From NCBI RefSeq assembly GCF_001267885.1, contig NZ_CP012382.1, positions 7,179,001 to 7,243,000 of the forward strand: a stretch of 64,000 bases of DNA, given 5' to 3'. Positions 50,700 through 59,455 of the stretch are shown here, piece after piece. The position numbers and the translations under genes were made by a program. The notes beneath the pieces were generated by a model. It was given only the letters and a program-made list of their open reading frames with translations. It was not told the DNA's origin and did no database searches. This DNA is from Streptomyces ambofaciens ATCC 23877. GTDB taxonomy: Bacteria; Actinomycetota; Actinomycetes; Streptomycetales; Streptomycetaceae. How positions within the stretch are numbered: the first letter of the stretch is position 1; each line of letters starts with the position of its first letter.

Positions 50700-50927
50700 A
50701 TGGCGAAGAACCGCGACAAGGGCGAGCACCTCAGGAAGGGCGACAAGGTCAGCTGGAGCACCCACGGCACCCGGACCGAGGGCGAGGTGGAGAAGAAGAT
50801 CACCGAGCGGACCGAGGCCGCGGGCCGCACGGTGGACGCGTCCCCCGACGACCCGCAGTACGAGGTCCGCAGTGACAAGTCCGGGAAGTCCGCGGTGCAC
50901 AAGCCGTCCTCGCTGAAGAAGAAGTGA
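50700..50927 (+). CDS. DUF2945 (HVA1/TUDOR-like) small protein
   Basis: This 75-residue protein matches the DUF2945 pattern: KGDKVSWSTHGTRTEGEVEKKIT at residues 13-35, then DDPQYEVRSDKSGKSAVHKPSSLKK. Fungal relatives are called hypervirulence-associated TUDOR-like proteins, and the bacterial role is unknown. It is highly charged and likely cytoplasmic. ATG 50700 has GAAGGAG. It is followed after 7 bp by a DUF3140 gene, a common pairing. Confidence 0.85.
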   Translation: MAKNRDKGEHLRKGDKVSWSTHGTRTEGEVEKKITERTEAAGRTVDASPDDPQYEVRSDKSGKSAVHKPSSLKKK

Positions 50928-50934
50928 GGCGGCC

Positions 50935-51267
50935 GTGGACGGTGAGGAGCGCAAGGAGACCTGGGACGGCTTCCGGGAGCTGGTGAACATGACGCCGGCC
51001 GAGCTGGAGAAGTGGCTGGAGTCCGACCGGTCGAGGGGCGCCGGACAGCACCAGGACGGAGGGGAGTCCACCGGTCACGCGTCCGGCCGTCGGATCGTGG
51101 AGATCCGGCGGACCAGGAAGGACGACCTCACGGACGACGACTACCGGCACATGCGCAAGGTCGTCGGCTACATCCGCCGGCACCTGGCCCAGCGCCCCTC
51201 GGGCGACGTCCAGGACACCAAGTGGCGGTACTCGCTCATGAACTGGGGCCACGACCCACTGGCGTGA
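50935..51267 (+). CDS. DUF3140 family protein
   Basis: This 110-residue protein has WDGFRELVNMTPAELEKWLES at the start and RHMRKVVGYIRRHLAQRP...TKWRYSLMNWGHDP at the end, the two conserved blocks of DUF3140. Relatives are often described as DNA-binding, without firm evidence. GTG 50935 is close behind the DUF2945 gene and has GAGG upstream, so they form an operon. Confidence 0.85.
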   Translation: MDGEERKETWDGFRELVNMTPAELEKWLESDRSRGAGQHQDGGESTGHASGRRIVEIRRTRKDDLTDDDYRHMRKVVGYIRRHLAQRPSGDVQDTKWRYSLMNWGHDPLA

Positions 51268-51347
51268 CAGCGCACCCAGATGCCTCGCCCGCACCCCACG
51301 CTGCCGGGCAGGGAGCAGGAACACCCACGGAAGGGAACCGGCGACAC

Positions 51348-51809
51348 ATGGAGGAACAGGACGCGCACCAGCGCCCTGACGGTCTCGACGACGACACGGT
51401 GGCGGCCCTCGGATCACTGTCCAAGGCCCTGGAGACGACCGAGCGTGCCCGCGGGCACCTGTTCTCCTTCCACCAGCTCACCGGCACGGCCGACCTCGAA
51501 CTGGACCGCGCGGTCGAACTGCTGCGCAAGGCGGGCCACCCGGAGTGGGCGGAGCGGGTCGAGCGGGAGATCCTCGGCCGCAACGTCATCCCGGGCCACT
51601 GGACGTTCCAGATCGTCGAGGCCTACGACCGGACGTACTACCAGGCGTTCAAGGACCTGGAGCGCGAGGCGGTGGAGCGGCTCGCGGACGGCCGCGACCA
51701 CCTGTTCGAAGCGGAGATGAAGGAGAGCCGCCGGACCCGGGGCCACCCGGACCACACGGCTCGCCCCGACAGCCCCGGCACCCGGCGGCCGAACGCCCCC
51801 TTCACCTGA
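51348..51809 (+). CDS. conserved actinobacterial protein of unknown function
   Basis: This 153-residue protein is helical and charged. A central FSFHQLTGTADLELDRAVELL, then AERVEREILGRNVIPGHWTFQIVEAYDRTYYQAF, and a disordered Arg/Pro tail are visible. I do not recognise a named family. It lies 80 bp after the DUF3140 gene in the same direction with strong codon bias. ATG 51348 has a weak AAGGG 13 bases upstream. Confidence 0.65.
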   Translation: MEEQDAHQRPDGLDDDTVAALGSLSKALETTERARGHLFSFHQLTGTADLELDRAVELLRKAGHPEWAERVEREILGRNVIPGHWTFQIVEAYDRTYYQAFKDLEREAVERLADGRDHLFEAEMKESRRTRGHPDHTARPDSPGTRRPNAPFT

Positions 51810-51879
51810 CGGCGCTGCCCCGGGCGGCCCGGCGGCGGACGCGCGGCCGCACGGGGCGGGCCTTCTATACGCTGATCAC

Positions 51880-52386
51880 GTGTCGACAGCGAACCAGCGC
51901 GGACAGCACGCGCACGAACGGGTGACCGGGACCGGGCCCGAGGCGGGCGACCTGCAGGAGCTCGCCGCGCTGCTGCGGCGGATGAACGGCGAGATCAACC
52001 GCCTCGTGCACGGTTTCGCCGGCACCCACGGCCTGCACGCCACCGACGTGCAGGCGCTCGCGGCGATCCTGGACGCCCGGGAGCCCATGACGCCGGGGCG
52101 GCTGCGGGAGCACCTGGGGCTCACCTCGGGCGCGGTCACGGCGTGCGTGGACCGGCTCGAGCGCGCGGGGCACGTGCGCCGGGTCCGGGAGAGCAGCGAC
52201 CGCCGTGTGGTCCACCTGCACTACGTCCCCGACGCCCGCTCGGCGGCCCGGACCTACTTCCGTCCGCTGGCCGAGGCGGCCGCGGCGACCTGTGCGCGCT
52301 TCGACGAGGGCGAGCTGGCGGTGGTGCTGCGCTTCCTGGCGGCGATGAACGAGGAGCTGGGTCTGGTGCGGTCGAACGAGCGCTGA
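51880..52386 (+). CDS. MarR family transcriptional regulator
   Basis: This 168-residue MarR-type winged-helix protein has dimerisation helices at both ends. The recognition region is MTPGRLREHLGLTSGAVTACVDRLERAGHVRRVRESSDRRVVHL (~68-111). It sits 142 bp before an MMPL/RND exporter with an overlapping palindrome between them. Repression of that exporter and release on drug or phenolic-ligand binding are the expected arrangement. The start is GTG 51880 with no obvious ribosome-binding site. Confidence 0.9.
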   Translation: MSTANQRGQHAHERVTGTGPEAGDLQELAALLRRMNGEINRLVHGFAGTHGLHATDVQALAAILDAREPMTPGRLREHLGLTSGAVTACVDRLERAGHVRRVRESSDRRVVHLHYVPDARSAARTYFRPLAEAAAATCARFDEGELAVVLRFLAAMNEELGLVRSNER

Positions 52387-52458
52387 TCTCCCGCCGCCTG
52401 GTGCATCCGGGGGAGGGGCACGGGCAGTAGTAGGCGTGTCACGACGACCCCAAGTAAT

Positions 52459-52474
52459 TCAATCATTGAGATTG
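52459..52474. promoter_or_regulatory. overlapping palindromes, probable MarR operator
   Basis: TCAAT-C-ATTGA (52459-52469) and CAATC-ATTGA-GATTG (52460-52474) overlap in an AT-rich island in front of the exporter gene. The size and AT-rich content fit MarR-family operators. Confidence 0.65.
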
Positions 52475-52528
52475 TTTATGATCGAGTCACTTTCCCGTGC
52501 CTCCGGAGACCAGGAGACCTGAACACCG

Positions 52529-54655
52529 ATGTCCATCCCCTCCCGACGTGCCCGCTGGCTCGTCCCCGTCGTCCTGCTCCTGGCCTGGCTCGGCATCGGC
52601 GGTGCGCTCGGACCGTACGCAGGGAAGCTCGGCGAGGTCGCCACCAACGACCAGGCCGCCTTCCTGCCCCGCAGCGCCGAGTCCACCCGGGTGATCGACG
52701 AGCAGAAGGCCTTCCAGCAGGACGAGACGCTGCCCGTGATCGTCGTGTGGACCGCGGACGGCGGCGGCGCCGTCACCGGCCACCGGGCCGAGGCCACCCG
52801 GTCGGTGGCGGGTCTGGAGGGGGAGCCCGGCGTCACCGGCCCCGTGACGCCCGCCCTGCCGTCCGGCGACGGCGAGGCGCTGCAAGCCGTCGTCCAGGTC
52901 GAGCCCGACCTCGGCGACCGCCTGCCCGACGTCCTGGAACGCATCCGCGCCGCCGCCGACCAGGTTCCCGGCACCCGGGCGCAACTGGCCGGTCCGGCGG
53001 CCTCCCAGGCCGACCTCTCCGACGCCTTCTCGGGCATCGACGGGCTGCTGCTCGGCGTCGCGCTGATCACGGTGCTGGTGATCCTGCTGCTCGTCTACCG
53101 CAGCGTCCTGCTGCCCCTGGTCATCATCCTCGGCGCCGTCTTCGCGCTGGGACTGGCCTGCGCCATCGTCTACGCGCTCGCCGACCGCGGTGTCGTACGC
53201 GTCGACGGGCAGGTCCAGGGCATCCTCTCCATCCTGGTCATCGGCGCCGCCACCGACTACGCGCTGTTGCTCACCGCCCGCTTCCGCGAGGAACTGGCCC
53301 GGCACCCGGACCGCTTCGGCGCGGTGCGAGCCGCCCTGCGCGCCTCCTGGGGAGCCGTCGTGGCCAGCGCGGGGACCGTCGCCCTGGGCCTGCTGGCGCT
53401 GCTGCTCAGTGACCTGACCAACAACCGGGCGCTCGGGCCCGTCGGTGCCATCGGCATCGTCTGCGCCGTGCTGAGCACCCTCACCTTCCTGCCCGCCGTC
53501 CTGGTCCTCCTCGGCCGGGCCGCCTACTGGCCCGCCAAGCCCGTGCGGACCGGCGACCCGGAGGCGGGGCACCGCCTGTGGCACCGCATCGCCGCCCTGG
53601 TCGACCGGGCGCCCCGCCGGGTCTGGGCCGTGTCGCTGGCCGCGCTGCTCGCCTGCGCCGCCTTCTCGCCGACCCTGACCTCCAAGGGCGTGCCGCTGGA
53701 CGAGATCTTCGTGAACGACACGCCCTCGGTCGCCGCCCAGCAGACCCTGGCACGGCACTTCCCGGGCGGCTCCGGGAACCCCGCCGTGATCATCGCGGAC
53801 GCCGGCCGGCTGGACCCCGTCCTCGACGCGGCCCGCGACACCCGCGGCGTCGCCTCCGCGGACGCGGTGACCGCCTCCGGCCGGCCCGGCGGCGGCGCCC
53901 CCAAGGTGGTCGACGGACGGGTGCGGATCGACGCGACGCTCCAGGCCCCGGCGGACAGCGACGCCGCCAAGGGCACGGTGGCCCGGCTCAGGTCCGCCGT
54001 CCACGACGTGCCCGGCGCCGACGCCCTCGTCGGCGGCTACACGGCCCAGCAGTACGACACCCAGCACACCGCCGAACACGACCGCACGCTGATCGTGCCG
54101 GTGGTCCTCGCCATCATCCTGGTCATCCTGATCGCCCTGCTGCGCTCCCTGCTGCTGCCGGTGCTGCTGGTGGCCACGGTGGCGCTGAACTTCCTCGCCA
54201 CCCTGGGCGTCTCGGCACTCGTCTTCACCCACGTGTTCGGCTTCAGCGGCACCGACGCGTCCGTCCCGCTGTACGGCTTCGTGTTCCTGGTCGCCCTCGG
54301 CGTGGACTACAACATCTTCCTCATGTCCCGGGTGCGGCAGGAGTCGCTCCAGCACGGTGTGCGCGAGGGCATCCTGCGGGGGCTGACCGCCACCGGCGGT
54401 GTGATCACCTCGGCCGGTGTCGTCCTCGCCGCCACCTTCGCCGCGCTCGGGGTGATCCCGTTGGCCTTCCTCGTGCAGATCGCCTTCATCGTGGCCTTCG
54501 GCGTCCTGCTGGACACGCTGGTGGTGCGCTCGCTGCTGGTCCCGGCGCTCGCCCGGGACATCGGCGCCGTCGCGTGGTGGCCCGGGCGGCTTGGCCACAG
54601 GGAGCCGGACGGGGCGGCCGGCGTACCGGCCTCCCGCCCCGCCGACGGCGACTGA
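52529..54655 (+). CDS. MMPL/RND-family membrane transporter
   Basis: This 708-residue protein has the MMPL layout. One N-terminal helix (~10-28) is followed by an extracellular loop of ~150 residues, a five-helix bundle (~170-330), a second loop and a second five-helix bundle (~525-690). The FVFLVALGVDYNIFLMSRVRQE motif, with Asp-Tyr in the helix, and its counterpart VIGAATDYALLLTARFREEL are the proton-relay segments. It likely exports a lipid or drug. It is controlled by the upstream MarR gene. Confidence 0.92.
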   Translation: MSIPSRRARWLVPVVLLLAWLGIGGALGPYAGKLGEVATNDQAAFLPRSAESTRVIDEQKAFQQDETLPVIVVWTADGGGAVTGHRAEATRSVAGLEGEPGVTGPVTPALPSGDGEALQAVVQVEPDLGDRLPDVLERIRAAADQVPGTRAQLAGPAASQADLSDAFSGIDGLLLGVALITVLVILLLVYRSVLLPLVIILGAVFALGLACAIVYALADRGVVRVDGQVQGILSILVIGAATDYALLLTARFREELARHPDRFGAVRAALRASWGAVVASAGTVALGLLALLLSDLTNNRALGPVGAIGIVCAVLSTLTFLPAVLVLLGRAAYWPAKPVRTGDPEAGHRLWHRIAALVDRAPRRVWAVSLAALLACAAFSPTLTSKGVPLDEIFVNDTPSVAAQQTLARHFPGGSGNPAVIIADAGRLDPVLDAARDTRGVASADAVTASGRPGGGAPKVVDGRVRIDATLQAPADSDAAKGTVARLRSAVHDVPGADALVGGYTAQQYDTQHTAEHDRTLIVPVVLAIILVILIALLRSLLLPVLLVATVALNFLATLGVSALVFTHVFGFSGTDASVPLYGFVFLVALGVDYNIFLMSRVRQESLQHGVREGILRGLTATGGVITSAGVVLAATFAALGVIPLAFLVQIAFIVAFGVLLDTLVVRSLLVPALARDIGAVAWWPGRLGHREPDGAAGVPASRPADGD

Positions 54656-54665
54656 CCCGGCGGGC

Positions 54666-55103
54666 TCAGCCGCCGGAGGCGTCGGCCCCGGCCGGTGCGA
54701 GGGGGCGCACCGTGCCGAGGCAGCGCCGTACGGCGATCTCGATGACGACCCGCTCCGGGTTCGCCCGGGGCTGCCGGTAGCGGTCCGCGTACCGGGCCTC
54801 CGCGTCGCGGACCGACTCGGCGTCGTCCCGCACGGTGGCGACGCCCTCCAGGGTGGACCAGCGTCTGCCGTCCACCTGGCCCACGGCGACGACGGGACGT
54901 TGCGCCCGCTCGACGTTGCGGACCTTCGCGGTGCCGCGGCTCGTGATGACCCGCGCCGTACGGGTGGCGTGGTCGTACGTCACCCCGACCGGGACCAGGT
55001 GCGGGGTTCCGTCGGCGCGCGGCGTCGACAGGAAGCACACCCGGCGCTCCTGCCAGAACTCCACGAACTCCGCGTCCGCCTCGTGCCGTTCCTCGCTGTT
55101 CAT
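54666..55103 (-). CDS. PPOX-fold (pyridoxamine 5'-phosphate oxidase-like) flavin/F420 protein
   Basis: This 145-residue split-barrel protein of the PPOX class has VCFLSTPRADGTPHLVPVGVTYD (~22-44) and a basic RGTAKVRNVERAQRPVVAVG strand segment. GRRWSTLEGVATVRDD also fits. These are typical of the F420- or FMN-binding TIGR03618-like group. It would bind a deazaflavin or flavin, but the substrate is unknown. ATG 55103 is used. It converges on the MMPL gene with a 10-bp gap. Confidence 0.82.
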   Translation of the reverse strand: MNSEERHEADAEFVEFWQERRVCFLSTPRADGTPHLVPVGVTYDHATRTARVITSRGTAKVRNVERAQRPVVAVGQVDGRRWSTLEGVATVRDDAESVRDAEARYADRYRQPRANPERVVIEIAVRRCLGTVRPLAPAGADASGG

Positions 55104-55361
55104 CGCGTCTCCTCGCGTGGGTGTCACGGTGCCCGTGGGTGGTGTCGCCGGGGCCCCGACCAGTGTGCGCGACCGGGGCGGCCCCGGTGGCGCGCGCCCC
55201 CTCGGCCGACCGGGGTGAGCTGCCCGCGCAAGGGCGAGGTGAGCCATCGGCACATCTGACGGGAAAGGGCGGAAGGATCCCGCCAGTGCGTGACAGGGGG
55301 CCGCCCGGAGGGAAGCCGTGTCCCGAAGGTCCGCGCACGCCGACGGGACGGAGTACAGGCG

Positions 55362-55919
55362 ATGGCCAGCACGACAGGAGAGACCCGAGCGGCCACGACG
55401 GCGCCGAACAGCATCAGGCTGCCCGGCATCGTCCTCGGGGTCGGACTCGGGGGCTTCGTCGACGGCATCCTGCTCCACCAGCTCCTCCAGTGGCACCACA
55501 TGCTCACCAGCACCAACGACGACCGCATCGGAGTGAAGTACTACAACCCGGACACCGTCTCCGGGCTGGAGATGAACACCGTGTGGGACGGCGTCTTCCA
55601 CACGGTGTGCTGGATCTCGGTCCTGCTGGGGCTGGCCCTCCTGTACTCCCGGGTCACCCACCACCGGCGGGCGGTGTGGGCCTCCAGGGTGCTGTGGGGC
55701 TGGATCCTGGTCGGCTGGGGTCTGTTCAACCTGGTCGAGGGCGTCCTCGACCATCACGTCCTGGCCATCCACCACGTGCACGGCGGCCCGCACCAGGCAT
55801 GGTGGGACGCCGCGTTCCTTCTCCTCGGAGCCGTGCTCGTCGCGGGCGGCCACGCGCTGCAACGCGGCGGTCGGCCCTTCGACCCCGACGCTCCCCGCCG
55901 TACCGGGGGCCGTGCCTGA
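55362..55919 (+). CDS. DUF2243 membrane protein
   Basis: This 185-residue protein has four membrane helices. The first contains GVGLGGFVDGILLHQLLQWHHM, and later ones carry GLFNLVEGVLDHHVLAIHHV. The repeated HHxL/HHV histidines inside the helices are the DUF2243 hallmark and suggest metal or haem coordination. ATG 55362 is preceded by GGAG. Its stop overlaps the next start in TGATG, so it is coupled to the CtaG-like gene. Confidence 0.88.
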   Translation: MASTTGETRAATTAPNSIRLPGIVLGVGLGGFVDGILLHQLLQWHHMLTSTNDDRIGVKYYNPDTVSGLEMNTVWDGVFHTVCWISVLLGLALLYSRVTHHRRAVWASRVLWGWILVGWGLFNLVEGVLDHHVLAIHHVHGGPHQAWWDAAFLLLGAVLVAGGHALQRGGRPFDPDAPRRTGGRA

Positions 55920-56854
55920 TGGACGCACCGCTCGACTCGCACCACGGCACGCATCACGGCGGCCACCCCGCGCACCCCGCCCACCCGGTGCACCACGACG
56001 ACCCGGGCGGTGCGGGCGGGCCTCTGGAGGCGTCAGCGACGCTGCTCGTCGTCACCGTCCTCCTCGTCGCGGCCGCCGGGTACCTCCTGGCCGTCCGCCG
56101 GGCCCGGCGCCGCAACCCCGTCCAGGGCTGGAGCGCCTGGCGGACGGCGTCGTTCCTCGGCGGGCTCGCGGTGGTGGCCGTCGCCCTGCTGCCCCCGCTG
56201 GGCCCGGCCGCGCACACGGACTTCCGGGGGCACATGGCCCAGCACATGCTCATCGGCATGTACGCCCCGCCGGCACTGGTGCTGGCCGCGCCGGTCACCC
56301 TCGCGCTCCGCGCCCTGTCACCGGCCGGGGCCCGCCGGATCACCGCACTGCTGCACAGCCGCCCCGCACGCCTGATCACCCACCCCGCCGTGGCGCTCGC
56401 GCTGAGCACCGGCACCCTGGGCCTGCTGTACTTCACTCCGCTGTACGGCGCGGCGATGGGTCACCCCGCGGGGCACTGGCTGATGAACGCCCACTTCCTG
56501 GCCTCCGGATGCCTCTTCGCGCACGCCGTCGCCGGCCCCGACCCGGCTCCCGCGCGGCCCGGCGTACCGGCCCGGCTGGTGTATCTGGGCATCGCCATCA
56601 CCGCCCACGCCCTCATCGCCCAGGCGATGTACGGCGGGTTCTTCGTCCGCGTCCACGCACCCGTCGACCAGGTGCGGCAGGGGGCGGAGATCATGTACTA
56701 CGCGGGTGACCTCGCCGAACTCCTGCTGGCCGCGGCGCTGGTGGCCACCTGGCGGCCCGAGCGCCGGAGCCGCCGTGAGCGGCCTGCCCCCGGATCCGCG
56801 CGGGCCGGCTCCGGCTCAGGCGGCCTTCCGGTCGGCCGACCGGTGTCCGGCTGA
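55919..56854 (+). CDS. CtaG-type cytochrome c oxidase assembly protein
   Basis: This 311-residue membrane protein has a His-rich N-terminus (HHGTHHGGHPAHPAHPVHHDD) and about seven helices. The CtaG motifs are HMAQHMLIGMYAPPALVLAAP, GHWLMNAHFLASGCLFAHAV and QGAEIMYYAGDLAELLLAAAL. The family is needed for maturation of caa3-type oxidase, probably delivering copper, and the His-rich tail could bind copper. It is coupled to the DUF2243 gene by a one-base overlap. Confidence 0.88.
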   Translation: MDAPLDSHHGTHHGGHPAHPAHPVHHDDPGGAGGPLEASATLLVVTVLLVAAAGYLLAVRRARRRNPVQGWSAWRTASFLGGLAVVAVALLPPLGPAAHTDFRGHMAQHMLIGMYAPPALVLAAPVTLALRALSPAGARRITALLHSRPARLITHPAVALALSTGTLGLLYFTPLYGAAMGHPAGHWLMNAHFLASGCLFAHAVAGPDPAPARPGVPARLVYLGIAITAHALIAQAMYGGFFVRVHAPVDQVRQGAEIMYYAGDLAELLLAAALVATWRPERRSRRERPAPGSARAGSGSGGLPVGRPVSG

Positions 56855-57061
56855 CCGATGTGCGGGGGCCCGGTGCCCGGCCGGTCCGGGGCGCCGGGCC
56901 GCCGGTGATCCGGCTCTGCCGCCGGGGATCAGCCGCAGGTGGCGGCGCCGGGCGTGCCGGGCGGTCGGGTCCGGATCGCCGAAGAGCCGGTCCTCAAGAC
57001 AGGTCATGGTGAACAGCAGCAGCCCCATACCGGGCAGCAGCAGGACGGCAACGACAACCAC
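56816..57061 (-). CDS. small single-helix membrane protein, hypothetical
   Basis: This 81-residue protein has one hydrophobic helix (VVVAVLLLPGMGLLLFTMTCLEDRLF) and then a basic ARHARRRHLRLIPGGRAG segment and a low-complexity tail. The helix-plus-Arg pattern recurs in small actinobacterial membrane proteins. The start at GTG 57061 is chosen because GGAGGGG lies about ten bases upstream. It overlaps the CtaG gene end by 39 bp tail to tail. Confidence 0.55.
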   Translation of the reverse strand: MVVVAVLLLPGMGLLLFTMTCLEDRLFGDPDPTARHARRRHLRLIPGGRAGSPAARRPGPAGHRAPAHRSAGHRSADRKAA

Positions 57062-57304
57062 GCCGCGGGCCCCCCTCCGGTGGACGACTTCTCCCGGCTG
57101 CCCGGTCCGGCGCCGGTGATGGCCGGTGCCGAGTGAAGATGCCGCAACCGTCAGGCAAAGGGTATGAAGCATCCCAAAGAGGCGCAAACAGGCCGCATCA
57201 GAGTGAACGGGGCGAATCCTGCCGGGCGTCATGCTCGCGCCGTCCCTGGGTAGGCGGGCCCGACGGCAGACACGTCGTCCCCGAGAAACGGAGCACCTGA
57301 GTCG

Positions 57305-58294
57305 ATGTCGCACACCTCCTCGTCCACCGGACCGGCCGGGAAACCGCAGTTGGCGGCCTCGTGGCCGGACTGGTTGGGCGACCACACGACGGCACTGATC
57401 GGGATACCCCTGCGCATCGCGCTCATCGTCGTCATCCTGCTGGTGGTGCGCGCACTGGCCAAGCGGGCCATCACCCGGGTCGTCCAGCGGGTGCTGGAGC
57501 CCCCGGCGGGCGAGCCCGAACGCGGCCGGCCCCGGCGGACCGGCCGCGGTGCCGCCGTACTGCACCGCGACCGGTCCCGGGCGCGGCAGCGACGCGAACA
57601 ACGGGCCCGCACGATCGGCTCGGTGCTCAGCAGCGCCGTGACCATCGTGCTGTTCATGGTCGGCGTGGCCATGGTGCTCGACCAGGTCGGCATCGCGCTC
57701 GGCCCGCTCCTGGCCAGCGCCGGGGTGGTCGGTCTGGCGATCGGCTTCGGCGCGCAGAGCCTGGTCGCCGACTACCTGTCCGGCCTGCTCATCATGATCG
57801 AGGACCAGTACGGCGTCGGCGACTCGGTCGACCTCGGTGAGGCCGTCGGCGAGGTCGAACAGGTGGGTCTGCGCCTGACCCACGTGCGCGACCTCAACGG
57901 GGGCCTGTGGCACATCCGCAACGGCGAGATCATGCGGGTCCGCAACGACAGCCAGGAGTGGGCGCGCGCGGTCCTGGACGTCGCGGTGACGTACGACGCC
58001 GACCTGGACACGGTCTACCGCGTGCTGGAGGACACCGGCCGCACCCTGAGCGAGGACCCCGACTTCGCCGACCTCCTGCTGGAGGACGTCTCGGTGTGGG
58101 GCGTGCAGGCGCTGGACGCCGACGGAGTGACGGTGCGCGTCGCGGTGCGGACCGTGCCGCTCCAGCAGTGGGCCGTCACCCGCGAACTGCGGCGCCGGGT
58201 CAAGGACGCCCTGGACGCGGCGGGCATCGACATCCCCTTCGCGCGGGCCGTGTGGATGCGCGGCGAGGCGTCGGAGGCCGACGCCTCGGCCTGA
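57305..58294 (+). CDS. MscS family mechanosensitive ion channel
   Basis: This 329-residue small-conductance channel has the first helix at ~30-52 and a long charged linker (~60-105), then helices from ~105. The pore helix and beta-domain entry is AGVVGLAIGFGAQSLVADYLSGLLIMIEDQYGVGDSVDLG (~145-185). NGEIMRVRN and the C-terminal mixed domain follow. It releases solutes during hypo-osmotic shock. The start is ATG 57305. The 244 bp upstream hold no other gene. Confidence 0.9.
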   Translation: MSHTSSSTGPAGKPQLAASWPDWLGDHTTALIGIPLRIALIVVILLVVRALAKRAITRVVQRVLEPPAGEPERGRPRRTGRGAAVLHRDRSRARQRREQRARTIGSVLSSAVTIVLFMVGVAMVLDQVGIALGPLLASAGVVGLAIGFGAQSLVADYLSGLLIMIEDQYGVGDSVDLGEAVGEVEQVGLRLTHVRDLNGGLWHIRNGEIMRVRNDSQEWARAVLDVAVTYDADLDTVYRVLEDTGRTLSEDPDFADLLLEDVSVWGVQALDADGVTVRVAVRTVPLQQWAVTRELRRRVKDALDAAGIDIPFARAVWMRGEASEADASA

Positions 58295-58380
58295 CCCGGA
58301 CGGACACACACCGCGACCGCGCCCGGAGTCCGGACCGCGACCGCACCCCGGCCCGGACCGCGGGAGTCGCGGACGGCGGG

Positions 58381-58446
58381 GTGCCGGGACGGCGGGCGGT
58401 CCCGGAGGACGGGGTGCCGGGACGGCGGGCGGCCCCGGAGGACGGG
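58381..58446. repeat. 33-bp tandem duplication
   Basis: Two adjacent 33-bp units starting GTGCCGGGACGGCGGGCGGY (58381-58413 and 58414-58446) differ at one base. They lie in the ~400-bp gap between the MscS and methyltransferase genes. The rest of that gap is GC-rich with short CCGCGACCGC repeats and no gene I can support. Confidence 0.85.
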
Positions 58447-58583
58447 CGGCACCGGGGAGCGCAACGGTGACGCCGTCCACCGCCACCGCCCGACCTGTGT
58501 GACGGCTCGCCGTCGCGGGCCCGCTCGGCCGAGTCCCACCTCGCCGTGCGGACGCGCGCCGTGCCGCCGCACCGGGAGCCGGT

Positions 58584-58598
58584 TTGCCGGAACGGCAA
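58584..58598. promoter_or_regulatory. palindrome upstream of the methyltransferase gene
   Basis: TTGCCG-GAA-CGGCAA is a perfect dyad with 6-bp arms. It overlaps a second one, GAACG-GCAA-CGTTC (58590-58603). It lies ~100 bp before the start codon and may be an operator. The regulator is unknown. Confidence 0.4.
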
Positions 58599-58700
58599 CG
58601 TTCTTTGTCATCCGCGGCGCGGTGGGGGCAGCCTGCGTTCAGGGCGCGCGGGTCGCCGTGTGCCCGCCGAGCACCGCCCCGTCCGTCTCCAGGAGGCACC

Positions 58701-59336
58701 ATGACCGACCTCTCCGCGCAGACTTCCGCCACGGAGTTCTGGGAAGCCCGCTACCGCGACACCGGCCGTGTCTGGAGCGGCCGTCCCAACGAACTGCTGG
58801 TCCGCGAGGCGAGCGGCCTCGCCCCCGGCACCGCGCTGGACCTGGGCTGCGGTGAGGGAGCGGACGCCGTGTGGCTGGCCGCACGCGGCTGGCGGGTCAC
58901 CGGGGTGGACATCTCCGGCACCGCGCTCGAACGCGCCGCCGGCCACGCCGCCGACGCCGGGGTCGGCGACCGTGTCGCCTGGGAACGCCACGAACTGGGC
59001 CGGTCCTTCCCCGAGGGGTCCTTCGACCTGGTGAGCGCCCACTACCTGCAGTCCCCGGTGCCGCTCGACCAGCAGACCGTCCTGCGCGAGGCCGCACGGG
59101 CCGTGGCCGGCGGCGGCACCCTGCTGCTGGTGCTGCACGCGGGCTGGCCCTCCTGGCAGACCGAGCCGCCCTTCGACGCGGTCTTCCCCACCCTGGACGG
59201 CGTCTTCGCCGAACTCGCCCTGCCGGAGGGCGAATGGGCCGTCGAGACCAAGGAGACCGTCCGCCGGCCGAGCACCTCCCCCGAGGGCGTCGAGGGCTTC
59301 CGCGAAGACCACGTGTGGCGTCTGCGGAGGGCGTGA
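58701..59336 (+). CDS. SAM-dependent methyltransferase (TehB/Methyltransf_25-like)
   Basis: This 211-residue protein starts with FWEARYRDTGRVWSGRPNELLV, typical of TehB/thiopurine-like methyltransferases. Motif I ALDLGCGEGADAVWLA (~45-60), acidic VTGVDISGTALE and FDLVSAHYLQSPVPLDQQ follow. It may methylate a small thiol or metalloid. ATG 58701 has AGGAGG at good spacing. RecQ follows after ~120 bp. Confidence 0.9.
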   Translation: MTDLSAQTSATEFWEARYRDTGRVWSGRPNELLVREASGLAPGTALDLGCGEGADAVWLAARGWRVTGVDISGTALERAAGHAADAGVGDRVAWERHELGRSFPEGSFDLVSAHYLQSPVPLDQQTVLREAARAVAGGGTLLLVLHAGWPSWQTEPPFDAVFPTLDGVFAELALPEGEWAVETKETVRRPSTSPEGVEGFREDHVWRLRRA

Positions 59337-59455
59337 GCCCCGCCCCCGGCGGAGCGGCCCGGGGCCGGTTCCGGCAGGCCGCCCCGGGTACCCAGGCCGC
59401 GGGCGCGACCGGCACCGGCGTGCCCTGACCGGAACCGGGGAACGAAGGAGCGGCC

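Noticed and set aside
52487..54598. 703-codon minus-strand frame
   Set aside because: Antisense shadow of the MMPL transporter, dominated by Gly/Asp/Gln/Arg.
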